DNA from: Globodera rostochiensis
Lineage: Eukaryota > Nematoda > Chromadorea > Rhabditida > Heteroderidae
Assembly: GCA_018350325.1 (NCBI GenBank)
Contig: JAEVLN010000001.1
Coordinates: 5,857,254-5,921,253 of the forward strand
Reading direction: 5' to 3'
Length of the DNA stretch: 64,000 bases
The notes beneath the pieces are model-generated. The model searched no databases. It saw only the letters and a program-made list of their open reading frames with translations, and was not told the DNA's origin. Shown here one piece after another: positions 23,115 to 39,062 of the stretch (the first letter of the stretch is position 1; every line of letters starts with the position of its first letter). The translations under genes were made by a program, and so were the position numbers.

Positions 23115-23636
23115 TTAGACATTTGTTGTATCCTTCTTTATCTCGTCCTCGGAAACAAGAGATGAACTTTCTTCTGCAGAATTTTCGGATTCTGAAGAAG
23201 CAGGAAATAAGTCCGAATCTTCATTTTCGTCTGATCGTGGCCCACGCTTCGTTAACAGTTCGGCATCGACAATGAATTTTTCCGGCCAAATTTTCCGTTC
23301 CATCAGAAATGTTATGTTTTCTGCGTCCAAAACATGCACAATTTCGGCCCGAACCTTGTCACCTTCTTCAATTGGATGTAAAATTACATAACTGCCTCGA
23401 CGAACCCAGAGTGTCTTTCGAAACTTCGTAGGCATGCTTCTAAAATAGGTATTGTAACATTTGAAAAAAACAAAATATTTAATACACGAGAAAGTTCTTC
23501 CATCAGCTGTTTCTACTTCATGAAGATTATTTCCACGTGAGGCCAAAATCTTCGCAATAAATTCATTGTCTGATGGCACAACGATTTCTTTCACGAGTTG
23601 CTTCGTCACAAATTTCTTCTTTGCCGTTTTTGACAT
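23115..23636 (-). CDS. eIF1A-domain protein (EIF1AD)
   Basis: Two exons, 23636-23488 and 23439-23115, give 157 residues. The S1/eIF1A-like OB fold is clear: IVVPSDNEFIAKILASRGNN, LHEVETADGRTF, MPTKFRKTLWVRRGSYVILH and PIEEGDKVRAEIVHVL, then an acidic Ser/Glu-rich tail (SSESENSAEESSS). This order and length match EIF1AD, a conserved nuclear protein proposed to act in late 40S subunit maturation, rather than eIF1A itself, which lacks the LHEVETADG segment. The lysine-rich start (MSKTAKKKF) is also typical. The intron uses GTGTAT and TATTTTAG. It is the most upstream gene of a three-gene co-oriented cluster with chp-1 and mrpl-11. Confidence 0.9.
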   Translation of the reverse strand: MSKTAKKKFVTKQLVKEIVVPSDNEFIAKILASRGNNLHEVETADGRTFSCIKYFVFFKCYNTYFRSMPTKFRKTLWVRRGSYVILHPIEEGDKVRAEIVHVLDAENITFLMERKIWPEKFIVDAELLTKRGPRSDENEDSDLFPASSESENSAEESSSLVSEDEIKKDTTNV

Positions 23637-24152
23637 AGATTCGTTGTGCAGAAAATATAAAAAACGAAAAGGAAACTTAAGATGGAAAATTACGACTCGT
23701 TCCACTTTTTAGTGGCATTTTACTAAAGAAATTAGGAATTTTGTCATGTAAATTTAAAAGTGTTCACGGTAGAACTCCGACTCAAATTAGAGGTGGAGCA
23801 AAGAGGAGAATTTGTGATGCCAAACATGGCCACATAATTAGTGGAATGTTTATCGTAATTTGAAGGAATTTTTGGACGGACATTTTGACTAATTTTCCGT
23901 TATGGGACGAAATAACGATTTGCTGTTAGGGGACGAAATGAACTTTTTATTGGGGGAACATTTTGTTCGCGTACGGTCCCGATCTTTATTTGGATTTTTC
24001 CGAATAAACGTAACCGGGACTTGAGAAAATTCCGCCGGGCTTATTAATTTACATATTTTAAGGAATTTAATTAAGCTTTTAAATCCTTTGAAACGTGTTC
24101 ACATTCGTTGCCTATATTTTACATATTGCCTACCATTGTTGTTCTTTGCAAA
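23637..24152. promoter_or_regulatory. Bidirectional upstream region of two gene clusters
   Basis: This 516-bp AT-rich interval separates the divergent EIF1AD and eRF3 starts. It contains no gene and should hold the promoters for both co-oriented clusters. A GGACGAAAT sequence occurs twice (near 23907 and 23933). No TATA box or other motif can be asserted. Confidence 0.5.
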
Positions 24153-25763
24153 ATGGCTGCAGAGGCTCGGAAAGAGCGTGTCAATATTGTAAGTGTTTGT
24201 GCTTACATTAGAAGCCTCCCTGTTTTTATATTTTTAGGTTTTTATCGGCCATGTCGATGCTGGAAAATCTACTATTGGCGGCCAATTGATGTATTTGACT
24301 GGAATGGTGGACAAAAGAACGTTGGAAAAGTATGAAAGAGAAGCAAAAGAGAAGGGAAGAGAGAGCTGGTACTTGTCGTGGGCGTTGGACACGAGTAACA
24401 CCCTTCCGGAGAGTTTTTTTGGGATGTTTATGATTTTTAGATGAGGAGGAACGGGAGAAGGGCAAGACGGTCGAAGTTGGTAGAGCGTTTTTCGAGACGG
24501 AGCTGAAACATTTCACCATTTTGGATGCCCCCGGACATAAATCTTTTGTTCCGAATATGATCTCCGGTGCTGCTCAAGCGGATTTTGCAGTGTTGGTATG
24601 CTTTTGAATCATCTGAAAGAACTAATTGGGGTCAGGTTTGGTCACCAATTACTCTAATTTAGGTGATTAGTGCTCGGAAGGGAGAGTTCGAAACAGGGCT
24701 TTGATCGTGGTGGTCAAACACGGGAACACGTCATGTTGGCAAAAACGACTGGCGTAAAGCATCTGATAATTCTTGTCAACAAAATGGACGACCCAACAGT
24801 GAATTGGGACGTTGGTCGCTACAATCAAATTCAAGAGGAGCTGACGCCTTACCTGAAGAGATGCGGCTTCAACCCGAAGAGCGACATTATGTTTATGCCA
24901 TGTTCCGGGCTGTGCGGAGCGTTCCTCAAGGAACGACCATCTTCAAACATTTGTCCGTGGTACACCGGAATGTGCTTCTTGGAATATATTGACTCTCTTC
25001 CACCGATCGCCCGCGACTTCGACGGACCGGTCCGCGGCATAATAGCGAACAAATTCTCTGTATTATTTTTTTTTTAAATTCAGTTGTTATCATGGCTCTT
25101 TTTCTAGGACATGGGGACAATCGTTTTCGGCAAACTCGAGTCTGGCGTAATTTTAAAGGGACAAACATTGGTTTTGATGCCCAATCGAGTGCCTGTGCAA
25201 ATTTTAAATTGCTGGGTGAATGACACTGAGACCGATCAACTCTATGCTGGTGATAGCTTCCAACTGAAGATAAAGGGTGTCGAGGACACGGAAATTATGC
25301 CCGGCTTTGTGCTTTGCACAACCGAAAGTTCTTGTCCCGTTGGTCGGGTGTTTGACGCAGAGGTAAGCATTCCTGCCATTTCTTTATTTTTGTTGAATGT
25401 TTAAGGTGCTTATTTTGGACTACAAATCCATAATAACTTCGGGATTTGGTTGTGTACTTCACATTCACGAAGCAGTTGAAGAAGTCATTGTGAAGGTGTT
25501 GCCATTTTTGTTGTGGTTATTTAGTTTAAAATTACAATTGTGTTCTCCCCCAGGCGGTGATTTGCACAATAGACAAGAAGGACGCCAACAATAAGAAGAG
25601 GACAAAGTTTGTGAAGCAGGACGACAAATGCATTCTGAGGCTAGAATCCAGTGAGCAGTTCTGCATGGATTTGTTCAAAACCTTCCCGCAGATGGGTCGA
25701 TTTATGCTCAGGGACGAAGGAAAAACAATTGCAATCGGAAAAATTGTCAAAATTGTTGAGTGA
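24153..25763 (+). CDS. Peptide-chain release factor eRF3 (GTPase), with frame break
   Basis: Seven exons: 24153-24188, 24238-24394, 24441-24595, 24663-25059, 25108-25362, 25406-25495 and 25554-25763. Motifs: P-loop GHVDAGKST, switch region [38 protein letters not shown], and C-terminal barrels ending [25 protein letters not shown]-type spacing, GGQTREH and the C-terminal sequence fit eRF3/GSPT rather than HBS1 or eEF1A. eRF3 couples GTP hydrolysis to eRF1-mediated termination. There are two oddities. The fourth exon has one extra base, so the frame reads GAA ACA GGG CTT TGA at 24690-24704 and resumes +1 (see findings). The product (432 residues allowing for the shift) starts directly at the G domain, without the long PABP-binding N-terminal region usual for eRF3, so a 5' exon may be missing. 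Confidence 0.9.
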
Positions 25764-25974
25764 ATTTTGCTGTTTTGTAAATCCTATAATATTGCGCCAG
25801 CGTTTAAGCTTCTTTCTTTTTTTTGTTGTTCTGGCGAAGCGTAAGCGCCTTTACATAACGGTAACTATGCAAAAATGTTGATATTATTCGATTTCGAATA
25901 AACGGTGGTCGGTAACCTATTATTTTTATGTTCAAATGCTGTTGCTTGCTCACAAAATTCTCTTGCCTGTTTAA

Positions 25975-27684
<1,710 letters not shown>

Positions 27685-27880
27685 AAGTTAATGAAGGGGA
27701 ATGCCGATTTGTTTGTCAACTTTTTAAAAAAAAACATTCGTTTACACTTTTGAAATCATGACAAAGATATTAAAAGACACTTTGAATATGAACATTTACT
27801 AAACAACAATCATTTCATAAAAACAAAACCTGAGCATTTGCAAAATGAGATAAATAAAAATGAGAACATTAAAGAATTTT
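27685..27880. other. Convergent 3' UTR interval (KRR1/BUB3)
   Basis: 196 bp between two convergent stops. It is AT-rich, with AATAAA-like words on both strands (for example ATAAATAAAAATG near 27850). Confidence 0.5.
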
Positions 27881-29395
27881 TTACTTTGGTCGGACTTCTA
27901 ATTCTGTCATCCGACGGATCGTTAGTGAACTTTCTGGAACGGGATTTGGATCACGCTCTTCCTCATACATATAGGTTGAAGCAATCGCAAGCATTCCGCC
28001 GTCCGGGGAGAAGGAGAGGCTAACGATGGAGCTTGGAAACCTTTGGCGGTCTTAGTTAATGAGTGAAAAACCATGTCTTACTTTCTAAATTGGCACAATC
28101 GCTTCCGGTTGAACGGGTCCCACATGTTGACGATGTTATCACTCCCTCCCGTTGCAAAAGTCCGGTGAACCGGGTGGAAGGCAACAGCGTTTACAGGGTA
28201 AATGAGTTCTCCAGTTTCTTCCTTCACTCGGTGGCATTTGAACGCATACTGGAAATTAGAAAAGAAGAGGGGCGTCTTTGAGCATGAAATTTGATACCTT
28301 TCCTTTTTGAACTTCGACGTCCTGGTCGAAGTACTCGACCGCCACGCGACCCTCAATTGAGGACAGAACAAACGCCTCCCCGGAAGGGAAACACTTGATG
28401 GAACGAGTTTGGAACTAAGAATTTTTGAAGAACTTAATTAAGCGGCGGAATTGGGCAGCACGATCACCTTCAACGGCGATTCTCGTGTTTGCAAGGGCGC
28501 TTTCATATTCCGAACATCCCACACGATCACCCGCCGATCTTTTGTGCCAACAACGGCCCTGTTGTCCACAACGTCGAGTGCGTACACTCTGTCTCCGCAT
28601 TCCATGGCTCCGACTGGCATCAGAGCCCGGATATCCCAGAGCTACAAACAGCTCACGGATCATTTAAGTAGGAATATTGGCTAAATGAATGGACCTTCAT
28701 CAAATTGTCCCATCCGCCCGAGACCGCGACACGCATTGTGGCGCAAAACTCCATGCATCTCACCCCATCTGTGTGCTGTCCCATCACAGTTTCTATAAAA
28801 CCAGCGTATAGAAAGCACAAAACAATGTGCGTGTTGTGTGCGCCAGGGACGCAGCCAAAAGGGGAAAAGCACCCAGTGGCCCCCAACAAGAACCACCTGC
28901 AGAATTTTGCCAAATTTCGTTAGGGGAGGGGGCTTAGAGAATTTTCTTTTTCGCTGGGACACCGCCGTCTACGTCCCTGGTGTGTTGAAGAAACAAACCT
29001 CGCCCGCTTTCCAAGTCACAGACTTTGACCACCTCATCTAGACCTCCGCTTACAACTTTTATCGCGTCCTAATAAATAGAAAATGTCGTAAATATTAAAT
29101 TAGTTATGCTAATTATTACGACAAAGGTGCAACAAAGCACGGATTTTGTGTGGTAATATGTGCGCATATCCATTGGTGCGCCAGGATTGGTAACATCGAA
29201 AATTTTAACAAAAGTATCCCAAGTTGAGACGGCTATCAGCCGCCTGGTCACATCTGGCGAAAACTTTAAAATGGAAAAAACTTTTAGAACAGAGAAAGGA
29301 TTCTGGAAAAAATTGACCTGAACTTTGGAAATTCCATACGCTGTCTTGAAAGGAACGGGAAATTCATTTGCCGAAGCAACGTAATGAGCATTCAT
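27881..29395 (-). CDS. bub-3: BUB3 spindle-checkpoint WD40 protein
   Basis: The start at 29395 (MNAHYVASANEF) and stop at 27881 enclose a multi-exon WD40 gene. Recognisable blades: LIAVSTWDTFVKIFDVTNPG; VSGGLDEVVKV; MGQHTDGVRCMEFC with VAVSGGWDNLMKV; VYALDVVDNRAVVGTKDRRV; then FVLSSIEGRVAVEYFD, FKCHRVKEETG, YPVNAVAFHP, TFATGGSDNIVNMWDPFN and LSFSPDGGMLAIASTYMYEE. The EGRVAVEY, FATGGSD and IASTYMYE motifs are diagnostic of Bub3 and distinguish it from Rae1. Bub3 brings Bub1 and BubR1/Mad3 to phosphorylated KNL1 at kinetochores. No frame breaks were noticed. It faces the KRR1 gene tail to tail and diverges from hsp70. Confidence 0.92.
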
Positions 29396-30012
29396 AGTCG
29401 AATTTTAATCTAAATTTGCATTGAATGTGTAATATATTTATACATAATAGAGCGATAAAACAAAAGAAAATCCGGGCTTGTTATTCTTTTCAAGGATTTC
29501 GGCAATAATTTGAAACATAATAACTTTGTTGTTAGGTAACCAAATCAAACAATCTTGGTACCGTTCGCTAGCACTATGTTTGTAGATGCTATAATAGAAA
29601 GAACTAGCCGATTCGACTTCATTTAAGGAAGTTATAATTCGGCGCGCCAGGTTGGCACAAAAAATTGTGATTTTCAGCTATAAAGCGTGCTGAAATTCTA
29701 ATATTATTTGTTAAAATTTATTGACACGAGTTTTTTATGTATTTAGAAATTTCTCAATTTTTGGAGAGACCGGGTCATAAAAATGGTCTTTTCTGTTTGT
29801 CTTTTTCGACCTCTTTGCTTTTTCCATCTCGATAAGTCTTTCCATCGGAATTGATTTACATCAGATCATTACGTACTGTTAAGGATTAAGCTATTATAAG
29901 ACGTAGGTACTGTATATTGAAAACGGCGAATTGAAAGTTAAATTGAGTTGTTGTAAAACTCAGATTCAGAATTTTTAATTTGCTGTTTGACGCTTAATAT
30001 AAGACTCCAAAA
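29396..30012. promoter_or_regulatory. Divergent promoter region, bub-3 / mitochondrial hsp70
   Basis: 617 bp of AT-rich sequence between two divergent genes. No gene was seen. It should include the mitochondrial HSP70 promoter, where stress-response elements might be expected; none could be identified with confidence by eye. Confidence 0.5.
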
Positions 30013-32580
<2,568 letters not shown>

Positions 32581-33012
32581 TGATGGATGGACGAGATGTC
32601 CGATCGGAATGACTTTTTTTTGCCCTTCCGATGGTTGTTTTCCCTCAGATTGCGTTCTTGATCTATTTATCCATCCTTATTTGAGCACTTTTCGGTCACC
32701 GTTGACCCCAATTGTTTTGGCTGAATTGTTCTAGTTTTACAGACTTTTGTTTTAATAATTTCCAAATATTTTTCTATCCGGTATGCAAATATGGGCTTAG
32801 TTGAGCACCCTGAGAAGCAACAAAAAAAAAGTTGGGCCAAAAGGGAGTTCATTATTAATTGGATGATTTATTTTAGACAATGTTTTTCGAAATTCAAAAC
32901 GTGTAAATTGGGAAATGATGTACATAAGCGTAAATATAATACAATAGAAACGGGAGCAAGATATCACAATTGAGCCGGAATAGATGGAATGTTCTGGATC
33001 GGGTTGGCACAC
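32581..33012. other. Convergent 3' region, hsp70 / aminopeptidase
   Basis: 432 bp between the hsp70 stop and the aminopeptidase stop. It is AT-rich, with no coding signal, and probably holds the 3' UTRs of both genes. Confidence 0.5.
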
Positions 33013-36000
33013 TTAAGCGATCGGCGACGGAATGGGCCCCCCGATGGGTTGGAACAATTCGTCGTTGTCCAATGGAGTACCGTGTTGCCTAAGGGAATTT
33101 TGTTAAAAAGCTGCCGGAGGTGTTTGCTTGTGAGTATATTAAACATGTCGAAGACGTCATTTGGTATCAATCCCTCCCCTCCGTTTGGAGTCCCAGTTCA
33201 TTCCTTACCTGAACCACTCAGCCAGCGGAGCAAAATTTCGGTCCATCCATCGCCTTAGGGGGGAACGGAGTTTAATTTAAACGATAATGATCCGGGCAAT
33301 TCCCCCCCCCCCCCCGGCGATCATCCCATCCATTTCGACCTGTTCGTTTGCAGCACTTCGAGTCGCTGTTTGAACACGTCCAAATTTTTCGTTGTCCGTT
33401 CGTTGTCCCGCAGAAATTGCTCCATCTGCACAAATTGACACTCAGAATTATCAATCACAAATATTTGATGTCTCCAACCGACCGACCTGGTCTATGACCC
33501 GTTTCGATTTACCCACGATAGAGCTGGAAATGATTGAGCGGAGCAACGTTTGCTGATCCTTGAAGTCCTCGTAAATTTCGTTCCAATGGTCGATGAAAAA
33601 GTCCAAAACAATCTGTACACATTGAATTAGTGTTGGTCCCGGGGGGCGGGGGGATCCCCGGTCAAACCGGGGACTGATCGGGGACCCCGGTTTCCCCCCC
33701 CCGGGCATTGTATGCGAACAAATTAAATGCCAGGGCAACAAACCGGGGACTGACCGGGGACCCCCGGTTCCCCCCCCCCGGGCATTGTATGCGAACAAAT
33801 TAAATGCCAGGGCAACAAACCGGGGACCCCCGGTTTCCCTCCCCCCCCCGGGCATTGTATGCGAATGAATTAAATGCCAGGGCAACAAACTGGGGACTGA
33901 TCGGGGACCCCCGGTTCCCCCCCCCCGGGCATTGTATGCGAACAAATTAAATGCCAGGGCAACAAACCGGGGACTGACCGGGGACCCCCGGTTTCCCCCC
34001 CCCCCGGGCATTGTATGCGAATAAATTAAATGCCAGGGCGTGCCAAACAAACTTTTTTGCCAATTATTCGGCTGGCGACATGGGAGAACACGGATGGTTT
34101 GTCCTGGAGTCTGATTACCGTACTGGTGGCGTCAGCGGCAAGTGACAAAAGCCTGAAGGCGAAATACTATCAAAAATGTGACCATCGGTCGATTAACGGA
34201 AGAAACAATGGGCGGGCAAAATCTTCCAATTTTTTTTGCCAAAAAAAGTCCGGAATCCGGTTACATCCCTGGCGGGCACCCAAAAAATTGTGCCATTCCT
34301 CAAAAAAGGGATTTTTGGGTATTGTATCACAAAACAACCTCTTAAGCGTGTGCGTGTCCCGGGAGCACGCCAACGCGAGCAGAAGCCGTTCCTTCTCCAC
34401 CTGCACCGTTTCAATGCGAAACATTCTGAACGAGAAATATTCTCATCGAAATTGTAAGGAAGGAACAAGAAGTCCAAGCCGTTCACCTGAACACAAAGTC
34501 CCAATCGCGCTCCGCTCCGTAATGGATGCCCTCACAATAGGCCAACGCCCGGAATGGGGCGGGGATGCGCGAGCAGTCGGAGGACATTGTCAGATTGGCC
34601 TCGGACTGGCATGGACGGACAAATCCGTCCGCATAAATGTTCAAAATGGCCGAAATGCAGCGGTCGTCGCGGAGTGTGCACATCCGCTGCACAATGCGAT
34701 GACGCAACAAACTGAATGAAGTTGGACGAGTTCGGGCAAGGCATGGCATTTATTGGGTGATTGATGTTAATGGTAAATGCTAGAGATCAGACGGGACCCG
34801 CTTTATCCGGACCCGGTAGTCCTGATCCGGGTATTTTTGGAAAGGCCGGACTAGCTGGATTTCTTGATCCGGGCTCGGTCCGGGTCTGAAAGAACTGAGA
34901 AAATCCGAGTACCCGGGCCCAGCTTTTTCAAAATTCCAATCTTGGGGTCTAAACAGCTCATCATAATCAACAAGTTCACGCACTTGTCGAAGAAGTGTTC
35001 CTCGTCGTCGCGTTGGTCTTTGATGTGCGGCAGCGCGCGTTCAAACAACGTGTTGATGATCTGCTTGATGTACGCCTACAAATGCATTTTGTTTTGCGCG
35101 TTCATCCCCAGCGCCCCCGCCCGCCCCCATCGGTTTGTTTGTTGCTCACGCGCATTGGTCCTGCCTCGGGCTCGTCCTCAAAGTAATTTTGGATGGTCGA
35201 AAAGCCGGCCAGCGCCATCTCCCAGGGCGGGTAGTCCTTCTCCTCCACCAAGTACTTGCTCAAGTTCAGTGGGGCCTCGTAGTCAATGTACCCCGCCTCG
35301 GCCAAAGTGAATGTGTCGTCGATGATCCGCGCCCGGGAGGCCAGCGACAAATTCTATTTGAATGCAAAGAAATTTGTGACAAATTGCGCATTCGTTCGTA
35401 AATACTTTGTGGTCCCGGAAGAGTTGGTTTTGAATGCGTTGTAAGCCAGTCCGCGGAATAATGGACACGATAGAAGCCCTGCGATCGACTGTTTATCACC
35501 AAAACGTCCGAGTCCGTCGCGTTCAAGATGCAATCTGCGTGGTGGATGATTGACGGTCAATCCAGTTACCGTATCCCTCAATCCAGTTACCGTATCCCTC
35601 AATCCAGTTACCGTATCCCTCAATCCAGTTACCGTATCCCTCAATCCAGTTACCGTATCCCTCAATCCAGTTACCGTATCCCCCCTCTATTAGTAACCGT
35701 AACCCCCCTCCATTTGCCCCCTCGAGGGAGGTTTGAATTAATAAGCCCAGGGGGTTACTAATAGAAGAGAATACCGTACCAACTCCTCTGTAACCCTACA
35801 GTATAACTCACTGTCCTTCAGCCATTCCATAGGCTCCGACTTTCCATTCAGACTCCACCAGACCGGAACCTCCCAGACCGAACTGTTCTGCACCGCTTCC
35901 GGCATTTCTCTCGCGTCCGGGTCCATTCGGAATCGTTGCTGGCTGAGCTGAACCCGACGATCGTCCAGTCGTTGAACCTGAACCGGTCAAAGACCATGAA

Positions 36001-39000
36001 AAACGACTTGAATTCTGTTGCCGCCACCGACCGACCTGCACAATCGGGTAGCCGGTCTGCTCCGTCCACTGGCGTGCGAACTGCTTGACGCTGAAGTTGT
36101 CGCCCTTCCAGTCCTTCATGCCTTCGGGTACCGCTTCAGTCAACGCATCCCAAAGGTCAGTGTGTTCAGCATTGCGATATTTGAAGCGGGTGAGGTAAAT
36201 CTGAATGGAAGCGGCCGCTGCCAAGTTTGCCAACAAAACATGGCACGCTTTACATTGAGCCCCTTCTTGAAGTGCTCTTCGCCCATCACGGCACGAATCA
36301 TTCGAAGAATGGAGGCGCCCTTACTGTACGTGATCGAGTCGAACGCTTCCGTCACGTCCTGTCAAATTCTTTCTCCCTAAGGCTTTCACGGATTTTTTAT
36401 GGCCACCTCAGCTTTCCGAATTTCGAAAAACAGCGGGTGAGAGGTAACGCGCGAGTCTCGGTCGAAGGCCGAGTCGAGCGCATCCACCAAGAAATAGTCG
36501 TCCATGCGGAACAACCCGTCACTGATCGCGTCCGTTCCCAAATATTCCTTCAGGGAAATTGCCAAATTGTGCCAAAACAGAGAACACGGGCAAAGGGGAA
36601 GGGGAGGCTTAAAGCCTTGACCGGGGGGGGGCGGGGAGGTTGAAGCCGGGTGGGGGGGAGGGGCTTGAAGCCTTGCCGGGGGGGGGGGAGGCTTGAAGCA
36701 TTGCCCATGTGTAATTAATAGCATAAGAAACGGCACCATTAGAGTGGCGAAGCCTTCGTTGAGCCACAGATCGCTCCACCAACGCATTGTGACCAAATTG
36801 CCGAACCACTGGTGTGCCAATTCGTGCTGAATGGCGGGACGGGGACGTTAAGGCCGTGCCACAAACCACCAGGCCACAAAATGTGTCGTACCGCGACGAC
36901 TGATGCCACCGCCTGCTTTTGCTGTGCCGTGTAAAGGTCCGGGCTGTACAGCAAATACTTCTCGCGGTAGGTGACCTTCCAATTCAAATTATTCAAATTT
37001 TAAATCATCAAAAACAAAACGCGCTTCTGACCAGGCCCCAATTTTCCATCGCACCCGCGGCAAAGTCCGGAAATGCCATCTCAAAAATGCCATTTTTATG
37101 CGTTTATGTCAAACCAAAAAAGGGCACACAGACCATGTCCTGCTTGGGCAGCGGGAAGGGAATGCCGTAATAATGCTCGTAAAACTCCAACACTTTAATT
37201 CCCGCCCGGAGGGCATAAGAAGTCTGAACCGATAAATTAAACAAAACAAAACGAAACACAGAAACGGCACAACCAAATTGAGCGCGTCTTTGCGAGACCA
37301 AATGCGAAACTAAATTAAAATCTTTTTTTAGAAAATTGTCTGGCACACAAATGTGGCACAAACTCGGGTGCCGAGCGAAGTGTTGCCCTCCACATATTCA
37401 AAGTCGGAAACGACCAACGCCAAAAGGTACGAAGACATTGGCAAAGTGTCGTCAAAGTCAGTCCGGACCCATTCGGCGAGTTCTCTGCAGAGAGCAAAGA
37501 GGGAGGCGTGGTGTAAACCTCCAAAATTTGGCCCACAAGGGATTTATGCGGATTAGACAAATTGCCTTCTTTTCCCCTCCGGCATTATTCCAGAGATTTC
37601 GATTTTTGGTAATTAGGAGACAGACAGAAGCCGCCTACGTTTCGATGTCGTTCTCGCAGTTCCTTTGCGTTGCTGACGGCGCTGGACCCCTCCGGGTGGA
37701 TGACGCTCAGACGGTAGATCGCCTTGAACTCGGGCTCATCAAACGAGGGAACCTGAAAAGCACACAAATTTGGCAATTTTTCTCAATTGAGTGAATGGGC
37801 CGGACGAAAAGGGCACTGAACAACGAAACGCCAAAGAGCACTCAGTTGCTGGCGGTTCAACGACACGCACTGCTTGCCCAACATGTCACCCCAATTTTCA
37901 TGGGCACATAAAACTCCATTTTTTACCATTCTTCGCGCATCGGTCGGCTCCATTTGGGTGACAGCGGCACATTTATGCTCTCCGGAAAGCGTTGTGTACG
38001 AAGTCAAATAGAGGCCGGACAATTTGGAAGCGATCGGTCCCGAATAGCGAATCTATTGGGAGATAGTGACAATAAAAAACGTCCCCCCCCCGCCCCCCCC
38101 CCCCCCTAACCCGAAGAGCGTAATGGGCACCCTCCGTCAATTCGTCGTCCAACTCGAAGAACACCTTCAAAAAGAGGGCGGGAAACAGAACGTTTTAATG
38201 GTTCAAAAAGCTTTCTTGAAGACCCCCGCCCCGCCCACCACTCGCCTTTTCGCGTGCTTCATCCACCCGAATTCCGACAACTTTTGGCATTTGTCCATTG
38301 GCCGCTCCGTCGTCGTCCACCCGGTTCAGTTCGTACTGCGTCAAATTGTGCACTGGGAAGCGCAGTTTCAACGCGTTCAACTCAATTCGTTTGGTGGTCC
38401 GATTAACGCCGAATTTCAGAAGCAAATCGCCGTCAAATGTCAAATTCAGGTTGGGCGAAATGTGAACTCCGAAGCCGGGCACGAACACTTTCAGCGTCAA
38501 ATTGTACCAAATTGGGAAAAGCTGAAAGTGCCAAAAAAGCATTGCCCGAGGGGCTCCGAACGGACGGACGGACGGACCTCTCCGGACAGTCGCAACTCTT
38601 CCGCGCCCGGCTCACTTCCCTTCCGGTCCAGCGCCTCTTCCGCGTCCGCCGTCTCGTTGCCCCGCTGCCGCGTGCTGCCCAACAGAAACTTTCCCGACAC
38701 GCGTAACCGCGTTCTGTCCCGTCAATGGCACACCCATTAATTTGAATGTAAATGCCATAAATGCCCGCCCCCCCCCCTCACATGTCGTGGCCCGTGTTCA
38801 GCGAACCGATGCCGCCCTCGGGGACGACGAGTTTGGCCGTCACCGCTTGGCCTTCTTGGCCGGTCTTTTCCTGCTGAGATCGGACGACATTACGGGTAAG
38901 CAGAAAAGTGATGAGAACGGAGAGAAAAATGGAGATGAGGAAGAGGGACAGCGAGCAGTACAGCTGACACCGGGACAGGGACAGCGCCGGAGGCGATTTG

Positions 39001-39062
39001 GGCCGTTTGTCCATGGAAAGTGACCGCGGAGACACGGCGGTCGGAGAAGAGGCGGATGGCAT
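33013..39062 (-). CDS. M1-family membrane aminopeptidase
   Basis: This is a long, intron-rich minus-strand gene. The N-terminus (Met 39062 or MDKRPKSPP at about 39014) has a short cytoplasmic segment and one TM helix ([20 protein letters not shown]), making a type II membrane protein. The exopeptidase motif GAMENWG lies near 37030-37075. The zinc site [10 protein letters not shown], with WLNEGFA supplying the third ligand Glu, is at about 36745-36825. C-terminal exons end [20 protein letters not shown], then [14 protein letters not shown] and [12 protein letters not shown], with TAA at 33013. All catalytic elements of an aminopeptidase N-type gluzincin are present. It would remove N-terminal residues from extracellular peptides, for example in the gut. 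Introns contain two minisatellites (33640-34040, 35558-35686) and several G/C runs. Not every exon was delimited. Confidence 0.88.
33640..34040. repeat. Intronic ~75-bp minisatellite, five copies
   Basis: Five tandem units of about 70-80 bp in an aminopeptidase intron. Each contains ACCGGGGACTGATCGGGGAC, a C-run, GGGCATTGTATGCGAACAAA and ttaaatgccagggcaacaaa. Length variation comes mostly from the C-run and from loss of GACTGA(T/C)CGGGG in the third unit. Confidence 0.92.
35558..35686. repeat. Intronic 21-bp tandem repeat, six copies
   Basis: Six near-identical copies of TCAATCCAGTTACCGTATCC plus one base, in an aminopeptidase intron. TTAGTAACCGTAACCCCCCT and related words follow to about 35720. 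Confidence 0.95.

Noticed and set aside
33451..34050. Minus-strand open frame of about 200 codons with repeated HTMPGGG motifs
   Set aside because: It is a translation of the intronic 75-bp minisatellite inside the aminopeptidase gene; only its extreme 3' end overlaps a real exon.
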